Shown here in pieces: positions 7,057 to 14,718 of a stretch of 26,724 bases of DNA; the stretch's first letter is position 1; each line of letters opens with the position of its first letter. The notes beneath the pieces are model-generated. The model did not search any database and was not told the origin of the DNA. It saw only the letters and a program-made list of their open reading frames with translations. Source of the stretch: Aquificales bacterium (GTDB lineage: Bacteria > Aquificota > Aquificia > Aquificales > Aquificaceae); NCBI GenBank assembly GCA_015491275.1, contig WFWF01000012.1, positions 1-26,724 of the forward strand. Direction: 5' to 3'. Position numbers and translations under genes: made by a program.

Positions 7057-9170
7057 GTGAGCTTGCTGTATATCATGGTAACATTGTAGTCAGGAATTAA
7101 AGCGCCACCTGTAAAGTAGTTACCGTCTTGTCCGTAAGCATAATTTTCAAACCCTTCTTTATTGTAATCCTTGAATCGGAAGGATTCCCAGAATACTCCG
7201 AGATCTACATGTAAGAACTTTCTTACCTTGTATTTGAAGTTAAGATTTAAAGTATGCCTTTCGGAATCATCAACAGTTGCTAAAACTGCAAAACCGGATG
7301 GCTTTATTGTTCCGTCTGTCATTGCGTAGGCGTATTTGAGATCCATATCAAGCTTTTGGGGGATAACCTTGAAATTCACACCAACTCCTAAGGTGCTGTC
7401 TTTATCAATTCCTTCAACTATCCAAGCCTTATTGGGATCCCTTTCTTCCCATCCTTTTTGTTTATTTCTAAATTCTTCATGTATATAATAAGCGTTTAGG
7501 GTAACCCTTTTTACTGGAACATAGTCCACGTCTATACCATAGATTATATGTGAGTCTTCAAGAAGACCAACGGGTGAGTTTACGAAGGAATCCCTACCCA
7601 CTATTATATGGGTTGTAATTATGAGCGGTTTTTCATAGGATCCTTCCTTACCAGTTGCCATTCCGAGATATTTCATGGGGAACATGGTTACTATAAGTTG
7701 CAGTCTGTCTCTGTCCCTGTCCGCTTCATCGTACTTCCAGTATTTATAAACTATGGGATCGTCAACCCTGTATCTGCCCCTTTGAACTGATCTTATATAG
7801 GAGGATCTTATATCAAGCCACTTCCAAGGTATCGGTTTTACATCAAGGTTAACTGTGTATATTCTGTCAACAGATCGTGTTACGACTCTAACGGTGGGTT
7901 TATAGTAATAAGAGGGATCAACCACCTCGTAAATTCTTCTATCTTTTCTATCAATCGTATATCCGAAGGATAATTTCATGGAGTCACTTATCCTGTATCC
8001 CATGTCAAGCCATGTTGTGTTTGTATTAAAGCTAAGTGGGAGATTAATTGCGGGTATTTCGTGCCATCTGACATCTATCTTGACATATCCCGGAAATACA
8101 ACTATGGCTGTTTTATTGTTCCAGTCATAAAATCGGTGACGGAATTTAATATCAAATCGCTTTAATGGTGTTGAAACCATTGTAAAATCATAAACTGTAG
8201 ATTCCACCTTCATCTTACCTGGTTCTGGCGGATCGGGAGGATTATTCTCATATTGTGTACCCGAGTAAGCATTTTGATTTATTGTGTATGGAAGCAGTTT
8301 GTCATTTTGGACAAATTCTCCCTTGGAGAAAACCGCCGTTATTTTTGTATCAAGGGGTAATTTCCACAGGTTTCCAGTAAAAGATATGTTATTGTGGGTT
8401 GTATTAGGGTATATATCAAGCAGTCCCCTTGGTGCCCCGTTCGATTCTGGATTATCCCACTTTAATTCTTGTATATTATTTTTGAATTCCGAGTAGTAAT
8501 AGCTGCTGTATAGTTGAAAGTTTTTCCAATTAAATACTGTAATAAATCTTATATCCGTAATATCATAGTCTATGGGTTCCGGGACCTCTATTACGCTGTG
8601 TCTTATACCGCTCGTCTGGACCGGATCAACGCCGAAATAGGACAAAACGCCGAAGGGTCTTGTACCTTTTCTCTTTTCATTTATAAACTCTATTCTGAAG
8701 TTAAGGAGTGGATCAAAGGCAACAATGTCAAAGTAAACCTTTAACCAATCTCTCATCAGACCCATATCTATATAAGAGATTCTTCCGTTATTCCATTTTA
8801 GGTCACCTGTTCCAACTCCTCTGAAACCAAACCTTACATTCTTTGAAAATAGATGAGGTACTTTGTCGTATATAACTTCAAGTTTGAACTGTCCTATTTT
8901 GTTAAAAAGAAGATGTATCTTTTGATCATTTAAACCTATGTTTGTAGCATCAAGCCTTACATCTATTTTTTCTTTCCATCTGAACTTCATCTTTACATCG
9001 CCTGTAAAACCGTCCCTTAAATCTCTGTATTCATTAAGCTTGGAGGAATCCTCATCTCCAGAAAGATTTCTGTATTCAACTCCTACACTGCCATCCAGGG
9101 TATTGTCCTGCGCCAATACTACACCTGCCCCCAAGCTCAGTAGGGCGGACATAAGTATGCTTTTTTTCAT
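7044..9170 (-). CDS. MtrB/PioB-like outer-membrane beta-barrel of a porin-cytochrome conduit
   Basis: This 708-residue protein has a signal peptide (MKKSILMSALLSLGAGVVLA, cleaved before QDN). The rest is dominated by alternating polar/hydrophobic strands rich in Tyr, Trp and Phe with charged turns, and ends in the classic outer-membrane C-terminal pattern (SKLTYKF). The length matches MtrB/PioB (about 700). MtrB-type barrels sheathe an MtrA-type cytochrome across the outer membrane, and here the MtrA-like gene lies 11 bases upstream in the same operon. It contains no cysteine at all, so it lacks the N-terminal CxxC of Shewanella MtrB. Start: ATG at 9170 with GGAGGGA just upstream. Assignment rests on architecture and gene order more than on a motif, because barrels diverge fast; a barrel of another porin-cytochrome class is the main alternative. 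Confidence 0.8.
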   Translation of the reverse strand: MKKSILMSALLSLGAGVVLAQDNTLDGSVGVEYRNLSGDEDSSKLNEYRDLRDGFTGDVKMKFRWKEKIDVRLDATNIGLNDQKIHLLFNKIGQFKLEVIYDKVPHLFSKNVRFGFRGVGTGDLKWNNGRISYIDMGLMRDWLKVYFDIVAFDPLLNFRIEFINEKRKGTRPFGVLSYFGVDPVQTSGIRHSVIEVPEPIDYDITDIRFITVFNWKNFQLYSSYYYSEFKNNIQELKWDNPESNGAPRGLLDIYPNTTHNNISFTGNLWKLPLDTKITAVFSKGEFVQNDKLLPYTINQNAYSGTQYENNPPDPPEPGKMKVESTVYDFTMVSTPLKRFDIKFRHRFYDWNNKTAIVVFPGYVKIDVRWHEIPAINLPLSFNTNTTWLDMGYRISDSMKLSFGYTIDRKDRRIYEVVDPSYYYKPTVRVVTRSVDRIYTVNLDVKPIPWKWLDIRSSYIRSVQRGRYRVDDPIVYKYWKYDEADRDRDRLQLIVTMFPMKYLGMATGKEGSYEKPLIITTHIIVGRDSFVNSPVGLLEDSHIIYGIDVDYVPVKRVTLNAYYIHEEFRNKQKGWEERDPNKAWIVEGIDKDSTLGVGVNFKVIPQKLDMDLKYAYAMTDGTIKPSGFAVLATVDDSERHTLNLNFKYKVRKFLHVDLGVFWESFRFKDYNKEGFENYAYGQDGNYFTGGALIPDYNVTMIYSKLTYKF

Positions 9171-9181
9171 TCCATCCCTCC

Positions 9182-10273
9182 TTAACGCTGGAAGAATTTA
9201 CCCGATGGATGGTTACTGCCGTGAATCTGATTGTGACAGTTGAGGCAAGAACGATAGAACATTCTGTTATTGGAATGTGCATATATAGACTGGTGTAGTT
9301 TATCTTGAGGAATACCGAATTGCCTCGTCGGGTGTTCAAGATCAAAGTTAGGTGCACCGCCTATATTGTTTGCGTGGCAATCTGAACATCTTTTCGGGAT
9401 AATATCGGTTGCATGACATCTTTGACACAAGTATGGCACTTTTGCTATAAGTAACTTGTCGTGATTTGATCCGTGGGGTGTGTGGCAGTTTATACATTTT
9501 TCAACAACAGGTGGATGTTCCCAAAGGAAGGGACCCCTTTTCTCCGCGTGACATTGGTAACATTTTTCATTAATACGGTTAGCATTTAACAGTCTGTCTG
9601 AGACCGCACCGTGCGGATTGTGACAATCTGTACAAACTACCTTTCCTTCCCTTATGGGATGATGGGAGGGTTTTGCAACCTGTGCTTTTATTTGCTTGTG
9701 ACATTGGAAGCATACTTGGGGTATAGTTGGGAACTTAAGATGTTTGGGATTGTCTTGACCGTCGTAATGGATCCTGTGGCAGTTTGTACAGGCTAAACCC
9801 TTTTGTTCATGTATGCTACCGTGCCACATTATCCGCGGTAACCTTAAAGGAAACCTTGCGTGACATTGGAGACAAACTTCATTTTTAACTTCCACAGGTA
9901 TTGGAGATTCAGCAGCAGGATTTATAACACCGCCTATACCCCTTCCTCCGCCAGCTGCTACATGGGGTTTACCAGTTTTCCCCGGAAAGTGGCATGTTTC
10001 ACAATCAAACTTTGCCATGGGAGCTCTCGGATCTTCCCTGTTAAAGTGGGGACTTTTTATATACTCTTTGTATCTGTCAGGATGGCAATTAGCACACACT
10101 TCCGCTGCCAGGTGGGCATCTCCCTGAAAAGAGAAGACCATACCGAGATCCTTAATTATGGGGAGCCCGTCAGGAGCAACCTCAAGGTCTTGGGCTATGC
10201 TGTTATTATTTATAAGCAGAATGTAAACAGCGGTACCAACCAGTATTATTAAAAGAAAGGCAATCTTTTTCAT
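9182..10273 (-). CDS. MtrA/DmsE-family periplasmic multiheme cytochrome c with 11 heme motifs
   Basis: This 363-residue protein has an N-terminal hydrophobic export signal (about residues 1-28). CXXCH motifs start at residues 60, 91, 134, 162, 188, 214, 238, 260, 283, 296 and 343, which makes eleven. Family landmarks are 'HPIREGKVVCTDCHNPHG', 'CHAEKRGPFLWEHPPV' and the C-terminal 'SCLNCHNQIHGSNHPSG', all typical of the decaheme MtrA/DmsE/PioA group. These proteins form a heme wire plugged into an MtrB-type barrel and pass electrons across the outer membrane. The extra motif, CSDCH at 296-300, sits between canonical hemes 9 and 10. The gene precedes the barrel gene by 11 bases and follows two hexaheme cytochrome genes. 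Start: ATG 10273 with an AGGGGAG site. Direction of flow (metal reduction or Fe(II)/solid-donor oxidation) cannot be read from sequence. Confidence 0.92.
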   Translation of the reverse strand: MKKIAFLLIILVGTAVYILLINNNSIAQDLEVAPDGLPIIKDLGMVFSFQGDAHLAAEVCANCHPDRYKEYIKSPHFNREDPRAPMAKFDCETCHFPGKTGKPHVAAGGGRGIGGVINPAAESPIPVEVKNEVCLQCHARFPLRLPRIMWHGSIHEQKGLACTNCHRIHYDGQDNPKHLKFPTIPQVCFQCHKQIKAQVAKPSHHPIREGKVVCTDCHNPHGAVSDRLLNANRINEKCYQCHAEKRGPFLWEHPPVVEKCINCHTPHGSNHDKLLIAKVPYLCQRCHATDIIPKRCSDCHANNIGGAPNFDLEHPTRQFGIPQDKLHQSIYAHSNNRMFYRSCLNCHNQIHGSNHPSGKFFQR

Positions 10274-10335
10274 TTCCTACTCCCCTCTTTTGTTTGACAT
10301 CATAATTATATAATCTTTCTTTTACCCTCATGGTT

Positions 10336-11145
10336 TTAATTTTCCTTCTTTTTTTCTTTCGGTTTTACATGGCATCTTGTGCAATCAAATGTAGGAAATG
10401 CAACCTTTCCGTGGCATCTCCCGCACCACTTTCCCTGCCATATCTCCACCATGGAAATGGGGTTTGCCCCTGCGGAAGGTATAAATATCTTTGGATGGCA
10501 GTTGGCACAACCGAGCCAGAAAGTATGTATCCAGTGAGGGAAAACAACATCTTTCATGAAATCCGCCTTTGCTACTATTACCACATCCAAATCAAAGGGT
10601 TGTTCCGGTATGGCTTCTTGATCAGTAGGATATATTTTGCCTTTTGGCTTTATAAGACCCTCCTTTGCAGCTTTTGCCCAATCAATGAATCCGAGCTTAT
10701 CCCTCGGCAGTATTTTTAGAGCTTCATATTGTTCCCTTTGGGCTTTCTTAGAATCATACCTGTGACATCTGTCACAATAAATGGGCTCCCATGCTATTAC
10801 ACCATTGTGGCATTTTCCACAGAACTGCCCTTCCATTATCTTTTTCATATTTATATCATTTGCCCCCTTCTTCATAATAAATATGTCTTCGTGACATACT
10901 TTACATTTGAACCTTATCCTATGAAACCAGTGAGGGAATATAACTGGCTGAACTCCTGCCTTTTTCATACTTTCTATTTTGCTTTTCATTATTATGTCAC
11001 CGTATTCCGGGGGAAGGTCAGCCTTTTTTGCCTTTAAGATGTTGTAGTAAACGTCCCATATATCTTCCTCCCCTGGTGCAAAAGAAATTAGAACAATAAG
11101 TAAGAATAGGGGTCCCCCTACAAGGACCCCCAGCTTTCTAACCAT
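10336..11145 (-). CDS. Hexaheme c-type cytochrome with two c7-type triheme domains (paralogue A)
   Basis: This 269-residue protein has an N-terminal signal/anchor segment (about 5-23) and CXXCH motifs at 81, 109, 124, 213, 241 and 255. The motifs fall into two triheme units, each with the order FPHWxH - CxxCH - GANxIxM - CGxCH - CxRCH, matching the c(7)-type triheme domain known from Geobacter 'nanowire' cytochromes. The first unit is nearly identical to that of the upstream gene, so the two are tandem duplicates. A linker (129-200) separates the units, and the tail is Lys-rich (KPKEKKKEN). The ATG at 11145 shares a base with the TAA of the upstream gene (TAATG), so translation is coupled. 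Likely role: a soluble or membrane-tethered periplasmic carrier between the inner membrane and the MtrA-like wire (inference from context). Confidence 0.9.
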   Translation of the reverse strand: MVRKLGVLVGGPLFLLIVLISFAPGEEDIWDVYYNILKAKKADLPPEYGDIIMKSKIESMKKAGVQPVIFPHWFHRIRFKCKVCHEDIFIMKKGANDINMKKIMEGQFCGKCHNGVIAWEPIYCDRCHRYDSKKAQREQYEALKILPRDKLGFIDWAKAAKEGLIKPKGKIYPTDQEAIPEQPFDLDVVIVAKADFMKDVVFPHWIHTFWLGCANCHPKIFIPSAGANPISMVEIWQGKWCGRCHGKVAFPTFDCTRCHVKPKEKKKEN

Positions 11146-12062
11146 TATTCCTGAGTTTTGTTTTCAGCAGCGGAGGTTTCCTTGGGCTTCACATGACATC
11201 TTGTACACTCAGTAAGAGGAAATGCAACCTTTCCGTGGCATCTCCCGCACCACTTTCCTTGGGCTATCTCTACCATTGTCATGGGATTCTTACCCCTTTC
11301 TGGTACAAAAATCTTTGGATGACAAACATCACATCTCAACCAGTAAGTATGTATCCAATGGGGAAATACTACATCATTGACATAATCACTTTTTGCCTCA
11401 ATAACTATATCAAGGTCCATTATAGGGAATTCCTCTTCATTGGGATCAAGAGTTCCCTTGGGGTTTATGTAACCTTCTTTTACCGCCTTTGCCCAATCAA
11501 CGAGACCGTATTTATCAACGGGAAGTCCCGCTTCCCTCAACACCTGAGGGTGCCAGTCTTGCCCTTCTTCGTAATACTGACTCGCAGGCTTGTTGGGATC
11601 ACCTGTTCCTGCAAGCTTCTTTGTTAAACCGCTTAGATATATGGGGTTGTTCGGGTCATTCGGGTCATATTTCTTACCTTTTTCTATCTTCACAACTTTT
11701 TTATCTTCATCGGGAGGTTCATATCTGTGACACCTGTCACAGTAAATAGGCTCCCATGCTATTACACCGTTGTGACATTTGCCGCAGAACTCTCCTTCCA
11801 TTATCGCTTTCATAGTAATATCATTTGCTCCCTTCTTGAGAATAAATATCTCTTCGTGGCACACCTTACACTTGAATCTTATCCTATGGAACCAGTGCGG
11901 GAACACTACGGGCTTTACACCTGCCTTTTTCATGCTTTCTATCTTGCTATCCAAAACAAGGTCACCGTATTCAAGATCCGTACTGCCGACAAAAGTAAAT
12001 GTACCTACTATGAGCGTTCCAAGAATTATTACAAAAAATATCATTGATTTCCCCAATTTCAT
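11145..12062 (-). CDS. Hexaheme c-type cytochrome with two c7-type triheme domains (paralogue B)
   Basis: This 305-residue protein has a signal segment at about residues 7-26 and CXXCH motifs at 65, 93, 108, 244, 272 and 286, again two triheme units of the FPHWxH - CxxCH - GxNxxxM - CGxCH - CxRCH type. It matches paralogue A closely in both domains, but the linker (113-230) is longer and Asp/Asn/Pro-rich (DPNDPNNP, GTGDPNKP). The segment DKYGLVDWAKAVKEGYINPKG in the linker is also shared with A. ATG 12062 has a GGAGGTGGT ribosome site. It lies 81 bases after the triheme gene and is coupled to paralogue A. Two near-duplicate carriers side by side could differ in redox potential or partner; that is untested. 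Confidence 0.9.
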   Translation of the reverse strand: MKLGKSMIFFVIILGTLIVGTFTFVGSTDLEYGDLVLDSKIESMKKAGVKPVVFPHWFHRIRFKCKVCHEEIFILKKGANDITMKAIMEGEFCGKCHNGVIAWEPIYCDRCHRYEPPDEDKKVVKIEKGKKYDPNDPNNPIYLSGLTKKLAGTGDPNKPASQYYEEGQDWHPQVLREAGLPVDKYGLVDWAKAVKEGYINPKGTLDPNEEEFPIMDLDIVIEAKSDYVNDVVFPHWIHTYWLRCDVCHPKIFVPERGKNPMTMVEIAQGKWCGRCHGKVAFPLTECTRCHVKPKETSAAENKTQE

Positions 12063-12143
12063 CTCATACCACCTCCGTTCAAAATGCTCCTTTTTATGAT
12101 ACAGATTAGTAACCTCTATGTCAATATCGGATTTAACATTTTT

Positions 12144-12473
12144 CTATTTACCCCTGTGACATCTATCACAGTGGAAGGCGGGCCAAGCCTTTACACCGTT
12201 ATGACATGCTCCGCATGCTTTACCTTCCATTATCTTTTTCATCGTTATCTTATTAGCCCCCAATTTTGGTTTGAAAAGCTGGTTGTGACAGGAGTTGCAC
12301 TTCATTGATTCCGCATGTAACTTGTGGGGAAACACCACGGGTTTCATTCCCGCCTTTGATCTGCTTTTAAACTCTCTCTTGAATATGATCACATCATGTT
12401 TAAAATCCTTGGTAAAAGAAAACATGGGCATCGTAAGAAGAAGAACGACTGCATAAACTGAAATCTTTACCAT
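12144..12473 (-). CDS. Triheme c7-type periplasmic cytochrome
   Basis: This 109-residue protein has a signal peptide (about residues 1-20, MVKISVYAVVLLLTMPMFSF). A single triheme unit follows: FPHKLH at 48-53, CNSCH at 59-63, GANKITM near 72-78, CGACH at 87-91 and CDRCH at 102-106. It is the one-unit version of the domain that occurs twice in each of the next two genes. PpcA-like triheme cytochromes shuttle electrons through the periplasm in Geobacter, and the same job is likely here. It is the first gene of the cytochrome cluster, with a full AAAGGAGGT ribosome site just upstream of ATG 12473. An additional histidine, H101, directly precedes the third heme motif and is absent from the hexaheme units. 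Confidence 0.9.
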   Translation of the reverse strand: MVKISVYAVVLLLTMPMFSFTKDFKHDVIIFKREFKSRSKAGMKPVVFPHKLHAESMKCNSCHNQLFKPKLGANKITMKKIMEGKACGACHNGVKAWPAFHCDRCHRGK

Positions 12474-12526
12474 TTCCTGACCTCCTTTACAGCCAAAATA
12501 TTCTACACAATAAAAGGTAGAAAGTG

Positions 12527-12543
12527 TGCTAAAATCTTACCGC
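12527..12543 (-). promoter_or_regulatory. Weak sigma-54-like -24/-12 site upstream of the cytochrome cluster
   Basis: The minus strand reads GCGGTAAGATTTTAGCA (12543 down to 12527): GG and GC are spaced by exactly 10 bases, but only about 8 of 13 consensus positions match. It would start transcription near 12517, about 44 bases before the triheme ATG. A chance match within this 72-base divergent gap is quite possible. No convincing sigma-70 -35/-10 pair is seen for this cluster; TAGAAT at 12505-12500 is the best -10. Confidence 0.25.
12530..12535 (+). promoter_or_regulatory. -10 element of a near-leaderless hemE promoter
   Basis: TAAAAT at 12530-12535 ends 10 bases before the hemE ATG at 12546, giving an expected leader of only a few bases. 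No Shine-Dalgarno sequence precedes the ATG. The -35 region is weak. The element lies inside the 72-base gap shared with the divergent cytochrome cluster. Confidence 0.4.
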
Positions 12544-12545
12544 TC

Positions 12546-13559
12546 ATGGCAAGGAGGGATCTTCTGCTTAAAAGTATTCGTCAAGAGAAGATAGAGAGAT
12601 ATCCCGTTTGGCTTATGAGACAAGCGGGGAGATATATGCAAGCCTATAGGGAACTCAGGGAGCGTGAGAAGGACTTTTTGAGCTTTTGTAAAAATGTGGA
12701 TCTTGCAATAAAAGTTTCTCTTCTCCCTCTTGAGATACTTGATGTTGATGCAATCATAATATTCTCGGATATACTTGTACCCCTTGAGGCTATAGGTATA
12801 AAGGTAAAGTTTATAGAGGATAAAGGTCCTGTTCTTGAATGGGACGGTAATCCTGAAAGTCTGAAAAAGTTTAATGCTAAGGAAACGGAATTCGTATATG
12901 AAATTATAAAGGGAGTTAAAAGGGAGCAAGATGAGGTTCCTGTAATAGGCTTTGCGGGGGCACCTTACACCTTAGCCGCCTACGCCATTGAGGGACATGG
13001 GAGCAAAAATTTTAGGAAGGCGAAAACATATATGTGGGAAAGGGAAGAGGACTTTGGAAGTACCATGGAGATTATAACGGAGACGCTGAAAGTTTATATT
13101 GAAAATCAGATAAGGGCGGGAGCTGATATTATACAAGTTTTTGATAGTTGGTTGGATTCATTGCCCGTTGTTGATTTTGAAAGTATGGTTAAACCCTATT
13201 TGATAGAACTATTTTCCTATCTCAAAAAAAATTATGACACCCCCCTTATATACTTTTTCAGGGGGTCTTCCTCGTTCTTTGATAAGCTGAAAGGTATTCC
13301 TTGCGATGTTCTATCTGTTGATTGGTCCGTAGATATGGCGGAAATTATGAGAAGAACTGGAATAACATTGCAGGGAAATTTTGATCCGTCTCTTTTGTAT
13401 TCAAAGATGGAAGTAATAGAGAAAAAAGTGAATGATTTCCTTAACAGTTTACCGAGAAAAACTGGATATATATTTAATCTTGGTCACGGACTTGCCCCAG
13501 ATATGTCTCAGGAGAAGGTAAAATTTCTCGTTGATACGGTTAAATCCTTCAAATTATGA
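12546..13559 (+). CDS. hemE: Uroporphyrinogen decarboxylase
   Basis: This 337-residue cytoplasmic enzyme decarboxylates the four acetates of uroporphyrinogen III to give coproporphyrinogen III on the way to heme. Landmarks are the N-terminal 'PVWLMRQAGRYM' (20-31), 'IIFSDILVP' (71-79) with the substrate-binding Asp, 'GFAGAPYTLAAY', 'FDSWLDSLP' and the C-terminal 'FNLGHGLAPD'. The start at ATG 12546 fits the family's N-terminus even though an AAGGAGGG sequence falls within codons 2-4, downstream of the start. The gene runs divergently from the multiheme cytochrome cluster, whose products need much heme; the pairing is suggestive only. Its TGA overlaps the trm1 ATG (ATGA). Confidence 0.96.
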   Translation: MARRDLLLKSIRQEKIERYPVWLMRQAGRYMQAYRELREREKDFLSFCKNVDLAIKVSLLPLEILDVDAIIIFSDILVPLEAIGIKVKFIEDKGPVLEWDGNPESLKKFNAKETEFVYEIIKGVKREQDEVPVIGFAGAPYTLAAYAIEGHGSKNFRKAKTYMWEREEDFGSTMEIITETLKVYIENQIRAGADIIQVFDSWLDSLPVVDFESMVKPYLIELFSYLKKNYDTPLIYFFRGSSSFFDKLKGIPCDVLSVDWSVDMAEIMRRTGITLQGNFDPSLLYSKMEVIEKKVNDFLNSLPRKTGYIFNLGHGLAPDMSQEKVKFLVDTVKSFKL

Positions 13560-14683
13560 AGGTTATTACTGAAGGGACAGCCAAGATCCTGTTGCCATCT
13601 CTTCCTGAAAATATAAGCTCTGATATGCCCGTTTTCTACAACCCGAGGATGAGGGTAAACAGGGATTTTACCGTTCTTATGGTCAGATATCTTACAAAGG
13701 TTCTGGGCAGGTGTCTTAAGATAGCCGATCCCCTTGCTGGTAGCGGTGTCAGGGCAATAAGGATACTTAAGGAGACGGATAGAATTGATATTGTTTGTGT
13801 GAACGATAGAGACAGCAGGGCTGTGGAAAATATAAAGATGAACTTTGAAGAAAATTGTATAAAGGAGAATAGATATAGAATATTCCACGAGGATGCTAAT
13901 ATATTCCTGAGAAAGGAAGGGAAATTTGACTATATTGATGTGGATCCCTTCGGTAGCCCTGTAGGATTTATTGAATCCGCAATTTTGTCACTCAAAAAGG
14001 GAGGTATGCTCGGTGTAACAGCTACGGACACAGCACCCCTTTCTGGTACATATCCGGATGTTTGTATAAGGAGGTACGGATCCAAGCCTCTTAAAACCGA
14101 ATTTTACCATGAGACAGGTATAAGGATACTTATATACAAGATTTTTTCACAAGGTGCCCAGTTTGATTTTTCCCTTACACCTGTTTTTTCTTACAGTTAC
14201 CTTCATCACTTCAGGGTGTTCCTTGTTAAGGATAAGGGTGCAAAGCTGACTAATAGGAATATCCATAAGAACACGGGCTATATTGTCTTTTGTCACGCTT
14301 GCCTGTACAGGTCTTGTTTGAGGGACAAGTGTAGTATGCTGAAATGTCCTTTATGCGGTGAGATGCTTGATTACGCAGGACCTCTATGGATAGGTCCGAT
14401 TTTCCATAGGGATGTTGTAGATTATTTTAGTAAAGACATAGGTTCTGTAAATGTTTCAAGGGAAACATATAAGATTTTGAATTTAATTAAAGAGGAGTCA
14501 AAAGTAAATGTTCCCTTTTTTTATACTCTCTCTTCGCTGGCTAAGGTATTGAAGAAGGGCAGAGTTCCGTCATTAAATAAAGTTCTGCGGGAATTTGAAG
14601 GGGTAAGGACTCACTTTTCCGGAGAAGGTTTTAGGACACGGATGGATTATAAGGAATTAAGAGAAAAATTTAGTGTATTATAG
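13556..14683 (+). CDS. trm1: tRNA (guanine-N2)-dimethyltransferase Trm1
   Basis: This 375-residue SAM-dependent methyltransferase makes N2,N2-dimethylguanosine in tRNA at position 26; the Aquifex aeolicus enzyme is known to act on both G26 and G27. Motif I is DPLAGSGVRAIR (58-69), the catalytic region is DYIDVDPFGSP (125-135), and 'TATDTAPLSGTYPD' lies at 155-168. A zinc-binding cysteine group (C246, C249, C264, C267, with C254 and C259 nearby) is followed by 'GPLWIGPIFH'. The enzyme is standard in Archaea and Eukarya and rare in Bacteria, so it is a useful taxonomic clue. It overlaps hemE by 4 bases and is probably cotranscribed with it. Confidence 0.95.
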   Translation: MKVITEGTAKILLPSLPENISSDMPVFYNPRMRVNRDFTVLMVRYLTKVLGRCLKIADPLAGSGVRAIRILKETDRIDIVCVNDRDSRAVENIKMNFEENCIKENRYRIFHEDANIFLRKEGKFDYIDVDPFGSPVGFIESAILSLKKGGMLGVTATDTAPLSGTYPDVCIRRYGSKPLKTEFYHETGIRILIYKIFSQGAQFDFSLTPVFSYSYLHHFRVFLVKDKGAKLTNRNIHKNTGYIVFCHACLYRSCLRDKCSMLKCPLCGEMLDYAGPLWIGPIFHRDVVDYFSKDIGSVNVSRETYKILNLIKEESKVNVPFFYTLSSLAKVLKKGRVPSLNKVLREFEGVRTHFSGEGFRTRMDYKELREKFSVL

Positions 14684-14718
14684 ATTACCAGCCCCTCATT
14701 TTAAGGAGGTTGAAAGGA

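Noticed and set aside
9860..10252. Plus-strand open frame of 130 codons inside the MtrA-like gene
   Set aside because: It is the complement of the heme-rich coding frame; the real gene has eleven CXXCH motifs and family landmarks.
10336..12062. Assembly artefact explaining the two near-identical hexaheme genes
   Set aside because: The second domains, linkers and tails differ clearly, so these are diverged paralogues, not a duplicated read.
12500..12528. Sigma-70 promoter for the cytochrome cluster (TAGAAT -10 at 12505-12500)
   Set aside because: The -10 is acceptable, but no -35 of any quality lies 16-18 bases upstream; kept only as a remark beside the weak sigma-54 site.
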